Shown one piece after another: positions 25,409 through 34,999 of a DNA stretch of 34,999 bases. The notes under the pieces are model-generated. The model did not search any database, was not told the origin of the DNA, and saw only the letters and a program-made list of their open reading frames with translations. The stretch is from Acidobacteriota bacterium (GTDB taxonomy: Bacteria; Acidobacteriota; Vicinamibacteria; Marinacidobacterales; Marinacidobacteraceae): the NCBI GenBank assembly GCA_022820545.1, contig JAJEFG010000029.1, forward strand, positions 1 to 34,999, read 5' to 3'. Positions within the stretch are counted from its first letter, which is position 1. Every line of letters starts with the position of its first letter. The translations under genes and the position numbers were made by a program.

Positions 25409-25506
25409 CCCCTCGAGGAACTCGCAGCAGGTCGTTCGCGCGGTTCGCGGCGTGTGGCCGCTCGTGCCAGGGGAGAGAGTTGCAGCGGCCGCGCCGGGGC
25501 GCGGGT

Positions 25507-27879
<2,373 letters not shown>

Positions 27880-28036
27880 GCCGGAATGCTACGTTGGGGG
27901 GGCGACCGTTGGGGATCGGTACGGGCTGGAAGAAACGCCCCGCAAGTGCCGCTCTCGCTGCCGTTTCGGTAGAGCGCCTACCGGCATGGCAGCGTGGGCG
28001 CTCAACAGGAGGTGGTTTCGATCGCCCTTTCGGTCC

Positions 28037-30052
<2,016 letters not shown>

Positions 30053-30062
30053 CGGATACCTC

Positions 30063-31622
30063 CTAGCTCGCCAGGTCTTCGTTCACGGCGCGGGCGGCGT
30101 TTCTGCCCGAGACCCCGTGGAGCCCGCCATAAGGGTACGTCCCCGGCCCGGCGAGGTAGAGCCCGGCGACCGGTGTTCGGTGCCGGGCGAAGCCGGGGAC
30201 GGGGCGGAGGGAGTAGAACTGATCCATCGCCGGTTCGCCCTGGTGGAAGCTCCCCTCGATCAGCCCGAAGCCCCGTTCCAGCGTGCCGGGCGTCAGGACG
30301 CGGGACGCGGTGACCAGGTCCCGGATCCCGGGGAAGGCCCGCTCGAGGGCGCCGAGGGTCGCTTCGAGCACGGCTCCCTCGTCGGCGTCCTGGGGGACCG
30401 ACTGGACCGTGGCCGCCAGCACGGCTCCACCGCCCTGCGCCAGCTCGCTGTCATGGATGGAAGGAAGTGACGCGAACACGAGCGGCGCCTCCGCGATCCG
30501 GCCGTACTTGAAGGCGTCGGACGCGCGTTCGATGTCGTCCATCCGGGCGCCGATCTGAACGATCCCGCCGAGGCGCGGGTCGTCCTCCGGGCCGCCGGCG
30601 AAGCGCGGCGGCTCCGACAGCGCGAGTCCCACCCGGGCCGCCGTCCCCCGGTAGCGGATGTTCCCGACCTCGTGGACGAAGTCGGGGGACAGGTTTCCCG
30701 CTCCGGTCCAGCCGAGGAGCGTCGTTCCCGGCGCGGCGTCGGAGATGACCATGTCGCAGGCAATCACCCGGCCATCCAGCAACTCCACGCCGGTCACCCC
30801 GGTGCGGCGATCGGTTGCGATCCGGCGCACGCCGCCCGACTCCGCGTCCAGGTGGGCTCCGGCGGCCCGCGCCGCCTCGCGGAGCGCGCGTCCCACGGCG
30901 GACGATCCGCCGCGCGCCGGACGGATCCAGCCGAGGGGCTCGGGACTGCCGAACGCGTGGAAGTGCAGGAAGAGGCCCGCGGTCCCCGGGGCGCGGTGGC
31001 CGAGCCGGGTTCCGGTGAGCGCGGCGCCGGCCAGCGCCGCCTTCAGGGAGTCGCTCTCGAACCAGTCGTTCAGGTAGTCCGTCAGGGGCATCGGCAGCGC
31101 CCGCAGCAGCGCGTTGACCCGCTTCGCCCCGAGCCCGAGGGCCGCGAACGCGGCGGGAATGGCGTCGGGGAGGCCGGCGTCGAGCTGCAGCGGCGGCTGC
31201 TCGAGGAGTTTCCGCAGGAAGCCGCCGAACGCGGCGAGCTCGGCGACGAATTCCGGGAAACGCGCCGCGTCCCGCGCCGAGAGTCCGGCGACGGCGAGCC
31301 GGGCCCGCTCGGGGTCGCGCGGCAGCGTGAAGGAGTCGCCCTCCGATCCGACGGCCGTCAGCACCGGATCGGAGGCGACGAGCTCCAGGCCGTGGCGTCC
31401 GAGGTCGAGGTCGGCGGCCACCGCGGGATCGACCGAGGGCAGGGTTTCGGGAAAGACCGGGAACTGGAACCCCGGCGCGATCTGGACGTTCGCGGCGACC
31501 CCGCCGGGATGCCCGTGCTCGCCGACCACCAGCACCGGCCGCCCGGCGTCGGCCAGATACGCCGCCGCCACGATGGCGTCCGGACCCCCGCCGATGGCGC
31601 AGACGTCACAGGAGTCGCGCAT
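30063..31622 (-). CDS. PYROXD2-like FAD-dependent oxidoreductase, divergent paralogue
   Basis: The 519-residue protein starts at ATG 31622, overlapping the stop of the upstream paralogue by one base. The FAD motif is IGGGPDAIVAAAYLADAG: the third Gly of GxGxxG is Ala, and the acidic ribose-binding residue after the second strand is shifted (VVGEHGHPGG against VEKNERVGG). The C-terminal flavin motif LYLAGPGTYPYGGLHGVSG is present. The family resembles phytoene-desaturase/PYROXD2 oxidoreductases. It may form a heterodimer with its neighbour; substrate unknown. It lies 10 bp before the Nramp-like gene. Confidence 0.82.
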   Translation of the reverse strand: MRDSCDVCAIGGGPDAIVAAAYLADAGRPVLVVGEHGHPGGVAANVQIAPGFQFPVFPETLPSVDPAVAADLDLGRHGLELVASDPVLTAVGSEGDSFTLPRDPERARLAVAGLSARDAARFPEFVAELAAFGGFLRKLLEQPPLQLDAGLPDAIPAAFAALGLGAKRVNALLRALPMPLTDYLNDWFESDSLKAALAGAALTGTRLGHRAPGTAGLFLHFHAFGSPEPLGWIRPARGGSSAVGRALREAARAAGAHLDAESGGVRRIATDRRTGVTGVELLDGRVIACDMVISDAAPGTTLLGWTGAGNLSPDFVHEVGNIRYRGTAARVGLALSEPPRFAGGPEDDPRLGGIVQIGARMDDIERASDAFKYGRIAEAPLVFASLPSIHDSELAQGGGAVLAATVQSVPQDADEGAVLEATLGALERAFPGIRDLVTASRVLTPGTLERGFGLIEGSFHQGEPAMDQFYSLRPVPGFARHRTPVAGLYLAGPGTYPYGGLHGVSGRNAARAVNEDLAS

Positions 31623-33211
31623 CACGTCGCGCCCGCGGCGCGCAGCATGGCTTCCGCGCCCAGCTTTCCGGGCGCGCCCATCACCCCGCCGCCCGGATGG
31701 ACGCCGGAGCCGCACTGGAAGAGCCCGCGGATCGGGGTGTGGAACTGGGCCCAGCCCGCCGCCGGGCGCAGGAAGAAGAGCTGGTCGAGCCCGAGTTCGC
31801 CCTGGAAGATGTTGCCCTCGGTGAGCCCGGTGCGGCGCTCGATGTCGAGCGGGGTCAGTACCTGGCGTTCCAGGATGATGTCCGGGAGGTTCGGGGCGTA
31901 CTCGGCGAGCGTCCCGATGACGGCGTCCCCGAAGGCGTCGCGCTGGGCGTCCCAGTCGCCGCCCGCGCCGTTCAGGTGGTAGGGCGCGTACTGCACGAAG
32001 ATGGACATGACGTGCTTCCCCGGGGGCGCCATCCCGGGGTCGATCAGCGACGGGATCATCACGTCGAGGAAGGGCCGCCGGGAGAAGCGTCCGTACTTGG
32101 CGTCGTCGTAGGCGCGTTCCAGGGTGAGGCTGTCGGGACTGATGGAAATGGCGCCCCGCAGGTGCGGCCCGGGACCGGGCGTCGCGGTGAAGTCGGGCAG
32201 GGCGTCGAGCGCCAGGTTCACCTTGCCCGAGGAGCCCTGGAACCGGTAGCGCCGGATCGCCTCCACGAACTCGCCGGGCAGTTCGTCCGCGTCGAGCATG
32301 CCGAGGAAGGTCCGGCGGGGATCCACGCTCGACGCGACCTGGCCGGCGAACACCTCCTCGCCGCCCTCGAGGACCACCCCGGCGGCCCGTCCGCCGCTGG
32401 TCAGAATCCGCTCGACGCCGGCGTTCGTGCGGATCTCGGCGCCGAAGCTCCGGGCCGCGTTCGCGAGCGTCTCGGCGACCGCGCCCATCCCGCCGCGCTG
32501 GAAACCCCACGACCGCGAGGCGCCGTCGATCTCGCCCATGTAGTGGTGGAGGAGCACGTAGGCGGTCCCCGGCGAGGAGATGCTCAGGAAGGTGCCGACG
32601 ATGCCGCTGGCCGCCATGGTGGCCCGGAGGGCGTCGGTCTCGAACCAGCGGTCGAGGTAGTCGCCGGCGCTCGCGGTCATGAGCCGCGCGAGCTCGTGGA
32701 AACGCCGGTCCCCCAGTCCCGCGAAGTGCGACGCCAGTTCGACCACGCCGCGGAGCTCCCGCGGACGGACCGACCCCACCCGCGGGGGCGTCATCGTGAG
32801 CAGCTTCCGGATCCCCTGGCCGAGCTGATGCATCCGGAGCCCGAAGAGCGGGTAGTTGTCCGCGTCCCGGCGGGAGAACTGGAGCAGCGACTCGCGGGTC
32901 TTCGCCGGGTCGTGCCAGCGGGTCAGGGCCCTTCCGTCCGGCAGGGGAGTGAACGTCCCGTCGAGCGCCTGGAGCTGGAGGCCGTGCCGGGCGAGATCGA
33001 GGTCGTCGATGATCTGCGGCCGCAGCAGGCTGACCACGTAGGAGAAGACCGTGACCGTGAAGCCCGGCAGGATCTCCTCGCTGTAGGTCGCGCCGCCGAC
33101 GCGCTCGTTCTTCTCGACGAGCAGGACGTTCCGGCCCCCCCGCGCGAGGTAGGCGGCCGCGATCAGGCCGTTGTGGCCGCCCCCGATGACGATGTCGTCG
33201 TAGCGGTTCAA
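31622..33211 (-). CDS. PYROXD2-like (phytoene desaturase-related) FAD-dependent oxidoreductase
   Basis: The 529-residue protein starts at TTG 33211 because no ATG or GTG precedes the FAD motif DIVIGGGHNGLIAAAYLARGG. Family landmarks are VEKNERVGGATYSEEILPGF, SLLRPQIIDDLDLARHGL and the C-terminal LFQCGSGVHPGGGVMGAPG. This matches PYROXD2-type oxidoreductases, related to CrtI/CrtO carotenoid enzymes. There is no carotenoid gene nearby, so a carotenoid role is not implied. It is the first gene of a set with its paralogue and the Nramp-like transporter. Confidence 0.86.
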   Translation of the reverse strand: MNRYDDIVIGGGHNGLIAAAYLARGGRNVLLVEKNERVGGATYSEEILPGFTVTVFSYVVSLLRPQIIDDLDLARHGLQLQALDGTFTPLPDGRALTRWHDPAKTRESLLQFSRRDADNYPLFGLRMHQLGQGIRKLLTMTPPRVGSVRPRELRGVVELASHFAGLGDRRFHELARLMTASAGDYLDRWFETDALRATMAASGIVGTFLSISSPGTAYVLLHHYMGEIDGASRSWGFQRGGMGAVAETLANAARSFGAEIRTNAGVERILTSGGRAAGVVLEGGEEVFAGQVASSVDPRRTFLGMLDADELPGEFVEAIRRYRFQGSSGKVNLALDALPDFTATPGPGPHLRGAISISPDSLTLERAYDDAKYGRFSRRPFLDVMIPSLIDPGMAPPGKHVMSIFVQYAPYHLNGAGGDWDAQRDAFGDAVIGTLAEYAPNLPDIILERQVLTPLDIERRTGLTEGNIFQGELGLDQLFFLRPAAGWAQFHTPIRGLFQCGSGVHPGGGVMGAPGKLGAEAMLRAAGAT

Positions 33212-33290
33212 GGTGGTCGGCTGGAGCTTCTCGGCGGTTCGGGACGCGTCGGGCGCGAAGGCCGCGCGATCCTATCCCGGTTTCGGCGCC

Positions 33291-33347
33291 TCGGAGCGCC
33301 GGCCTCCGGCCGGCATCGCGGCCGCAGGCCGCGAAACGCACGCCGCT
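33291..33347. repeat. Half-copy of the 12.3-kb palindromic element
   Basis: This stretch matches 12311-12367 almost base for base (one substitution, C for T, and one missing A), including the GCCGGCCTCCGGCCGGC palindrome and the GCGGCCGCAGGCCGC stem. The similarity stops near 33347. It lies in the divergent gap between the PYROXD2-like gene and the DUF234 ATPase. Confidence 0.7.
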
Positions 33348-33385
33348 GCTGACCCGTATGGCGCGAGCTCAACAGGGTGCGGCGA

Positions 33386-33434
33386 TGGACTCATTATTAT
33401 TTGGTATAATATAATATGGTAACAAATAATGATG
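33386..33434 (+). promoter_or_regulatory. AT-rich promoter with palindromic operator for DUF234 ATPase
   Basis: A -35-like TGGACT (33386-33391) and TATAAT (33410-33415) are 18 bp apart; another TATAAT overlaps at 33405-33410. The inverted repeat ATTATTTG/CAAATAAT (33396-33403 and 33423-33430) encloses the -10 and reaches the ATG. Transcription would start about 7 nt before ATG 33429, leaving no room for a ribosome site. The patch is very AT-rich against its surroundings. Confidence 0.6.
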
Positions 33435-34820
33435 CGCTTCCTCGACCGCACCGACGAACTCCGCCGCCTCGACGCGGCTCTTGGGCAGCCGGGGAGCTTC
33501 ACGGCGATCTGGGGGCGCCGCCGCGTCGGGAAATCGCGGTTGCTCCTCGAATGGTCCTCTCGCCGCGACGGCCTCTACACCGTCGCCGACCTTTCGGCCG
33601 CACCGGTCCAGCGTCGGTATCTGGCCGCCGCGGTAGCGGAGCGCTTCCCCGGCTTCGCGTCCGTGGAGTATCCGGACTGGCGATCGTTCCTGGATCGGTT
33701 GCGGGCCGAAGCCGCGGCGGCGCGCTGGCCCGGGCCGTTCATCCTCGACGAACTGCCGTACCTGCTCGCGGCGGACCCGACCTTCGCCAGCGGCCTCCAG
33801 AACTGGCTCGACCGCCCCGGGACGCGCCCGTCCATGGTGGTCAGCGGCTCCAGTTGGCGCATGATGCACGGGGCGCTGCTCGGCGCCGGGGCGCCGCTCT
33901 ACGGTCGCGCGGTGGAGGCCTTCGCGGTGCAGCCGCTACGGCCCGGATATCTGGGTGACGCTTTCCCGGATTCCACTCCGCGCGACCAGGTGTCGCTCTA
34001 CGCGCTCTGGGGCGGTACGCCGCGGTACTGGGAACTCGCGGAGCGGTTCGGTACCGATCTCGAAGCCGCGGTGGACTCGCTGGTGCTCGACCCCGCCGGG
34101 CCGCTGCACGACGAGCCGGACCGCCTGCTCCGCGAGGAAACCCCTTCGGCGTCGTCGCTGCGGCCGCTGCTGGACGTGATCGGCGCCGGTTCTCATCGGA
34201 TCAGCGAAATCGCCGGGCGCCTGGGGAAACCCGCTTCCAGCCTTTCGGGGCCGCTGGCGACCCTCTGCGAGATGCGGCTGCTCCACCGGGAGATTCCCTT
34301 CGGGAGCCCGCCGCGCTCCGGAAAACGCAGTCTCTACCGGATCGAGGATCCTTTTCTGCGGCTCTGGTTCCGGGTGGTTGCGCCCCACCGCGCGTCACTC
34401 GCCGCGGCGCCTCGGGAAACACGGCTCGCTTACTGGATGCGCGCCCGTCCGGCCCTCGAGTCCCTGGCGTGGGAGGAACTGTGCCGGATGACGACCCCCA
34501 CGCTCCACCGGACGGACTCGCCGGCCGGCGCCCTCGGCCCCTGGGAGCCTGCACAGCGCTACTGGCGGCGGAACGAGCCCGAGCTGGACGTGGTCGCGCG
34601 GTCGGTGGACGGCGAGCGGCTGCTCGTGGGCGAGGTGAAGTGGACGGCAAAGGGACGGCGTCGCCGCCCGCCGGAACGGCCGGTTTCCGCACACCTGCCG
34701 GGCGGGAGCGGCGCCGAAGTCATTCACGCCCGCTTCGTTCCGGATCCCGAGGGCCGCCGCTCCCGGGCGCCGGAGGTTCACGAAGTGGGCGCGGCGGACG
34801 TGCTGGCGGCGCTGCGGTAG
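33429..34820 (+). CDS. AAA ATPase with DUF234-type C-terminal domain
   Basis: The 463-residue protein starts at ATG 33429 (or the adjacent ATG 33432). N-terminal FLDRTDELRRLDAAL is followed by Walker A GRRRVGKSR (residues 29-37), Walker B FILDELPYLL and the sensor-like VSGSSWRMM. A winged-helix part (HRISEIAGRLGKPASSLSGPLATL) and a C-terminal region with RYWRRNEPELDVVARS...LLVGEVKW follow. The latter shows the D...ExK spacing of a PD-(D/E)XK-like fold, as in DUF234 ATPases. The role is unproven, but relatives are common in accessory regions. A UPF0175-like antitoxin frame overlaps its 3' end on the other strand. Confidence 0.85.
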   Translation: MMRFLDRTDELRRLDAALGQPGSFTAIWGRRRVGKSRLLLEWSSRRDGLYTVADLSAAPVQRRYLAAAVAERFPGFASVEYPDWRSFLDRLRAEAAAARWPGPFILDELPYLLAADPTFASGLQNWLDRPGTRPSMVVSGSSWRMMHGALLGAGAPLYGRAVEAFAVQPLRPGYLGDAFPDSTPRDQVSLYALWGGTPRYWELAERFGTDLEAAVDSLVLDPAGPLHDEPDRLLREETPSASSLRPLLDVIGAGSHRISEIAGRLGKPASSLSGPLATLCEMRLLHREIPFGSPPRSGKRSLYRIEDPFLRLWFRVVAPHRASLAAAPRETRLAYWMRARPALESLAWEELCRMTTPTLHRTDSPAGALGPWEPAQRYWRRNEPELDVVARSVDGERLLVGEVKWTAKGRRRRPPERPVSAHLPGGSGAEVIHARFVPDPEGRRSRAPEVHEVGAADVLAALR

Positions 34821-34999
34821 CGGCGGCGGACGCCGTCGGTTTCGGCGACCGTTTCGACGATGCCTTCTGCCAGTGAGCGAACGCTTCCATATCCTCTCTC
34901 AGAGTGGCGGCGTCACCGCGGACGACGGGGATGCCCAGCCGGGACACGTGCTGCATGAAATCGGCGACGGGGAGCCTCGAGATTTCCGCGGCCCGGCCG
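34720..34999 (-). CDS. UPF0175-like antitoxin, 5' end beyond window
   Basis: The frame enters from the right edge as GRAAEISRLPVADFMQHV and continues RLGIPVVRGDAATLREDMEAF. This is the C-terminal pattern of UPF0175 proteins, which act as antitoxins to PIN toxins in many loci. After that the frame runs on through a Pro/Ser-rich tail overlapping the convergent ATPase by about 100 bp. The tail is longer than usual, so a frameshift or a lost stop is possible. The start lies outside the window. Confidence 0.6.
   Translation of the reverse strand, partial: GRAAEISRLPVADFMQHVSRLGIPVVRGDAATLREDMEAFAHWQKASSKRSPKPTASAAATAAPPARPPRPLREPPAPGSGGPRDPERSGRE

Noticed and set aside
25489-25504. recQ terminator hairpin (CCGCGCC/GGCGCGG)
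   Set aside because: The stem has a two-base loop and is not followed by T residues on the minus strand. It is likely a by-product of GC content.
30063-33341. One 1,092-residue flavoprotein
   Set aside because: The N-terminal half of this frame is out of frame with the real 31622-33211 gene and is Arg/Pro-rich. Two separate flavoproteins with one-base overlap explain the region.

Overview
The window is GC-rich and gene-dense bacterial DNA with heavy G/C third positions and many GTG or TTG starts. It encodes outer-membrane type beta-barrels (two DUF5916 proteins and a POTRA/BamA-like protein, each ending in a C-terminal Phe), a Tat-type PhoD phosphatase and several lipobox or Sec signal peptides. 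This points to a diderm. The DUF5916 pair, S9 peptidase, DUF4143-type ATPases and paired PYROXD2-like oxidoreductases would fit an Acidobacteriota- or Gemmatimonadota-like uncultured lineage. There is no rRNA or other marker, so that placement is only an inference.

Layout. 1-4.4 kb: a four-gene polyamine-type (PotABCD-like) ABC importer operon on the minus strand with overlapping start/stop codons. 4.5-12.3 kb: a small unknown protein, an NTF2/SnoaL-like secreted protein, two DUF5916 outer-membrane paralogues separated by a YCII protein and a DUF4143-type ATPase, then a lipoprotein cyclophilin. 12.3-12.5 kb: a 208-bp MITE-like palindromic element with perfect 31-bp inverted ends. 12.7-21.0 kb: PhoD phosphatase, S9 peptidase, a coiled-coil protein, a metallo-beta-lactamase-fold lipoprotein, and a coupled pair (a secreted protein with possible LolA-like character plus a BamA/TamA-like protein). 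21.1-22.2 kb: a second DUF4143-type ATPase.

22.3-25.5 kb is the most unusual part. A three-gene minus-strand operon encodes a hydrophobic-helix/winged-helix protein, a trypsin-like pseudoprotease that has lost both catalytic His and Ser, and a trypsin-like protease with an intact triad. It is preceded by nine copies of an AACTAGTNAC-type motif spaced alternately 33 and 32 bp (period 32.5 bp, about three helical turns). I read this as a candidate undescribed protease-based regulatory or conflict system whose array may be an operator, probably for the winged-helix protein. This is inference.

25.5-34.9 kb: RecQ helicase, a Phd/VapC-like toxin-antitoxin pair with a perfect 14-bp inverted-repeat operator over its start, an Nramp-like transporter with a substituted metal site, two overlapping PYROXD2-like flavoproteins, a DUF234-type ATPase with an AT-rich palindromic promoter, and a UPF0175-like antitoxin fragment running off the right edge. 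GC-palindromic repeats recur in intergenic gaps throughout.
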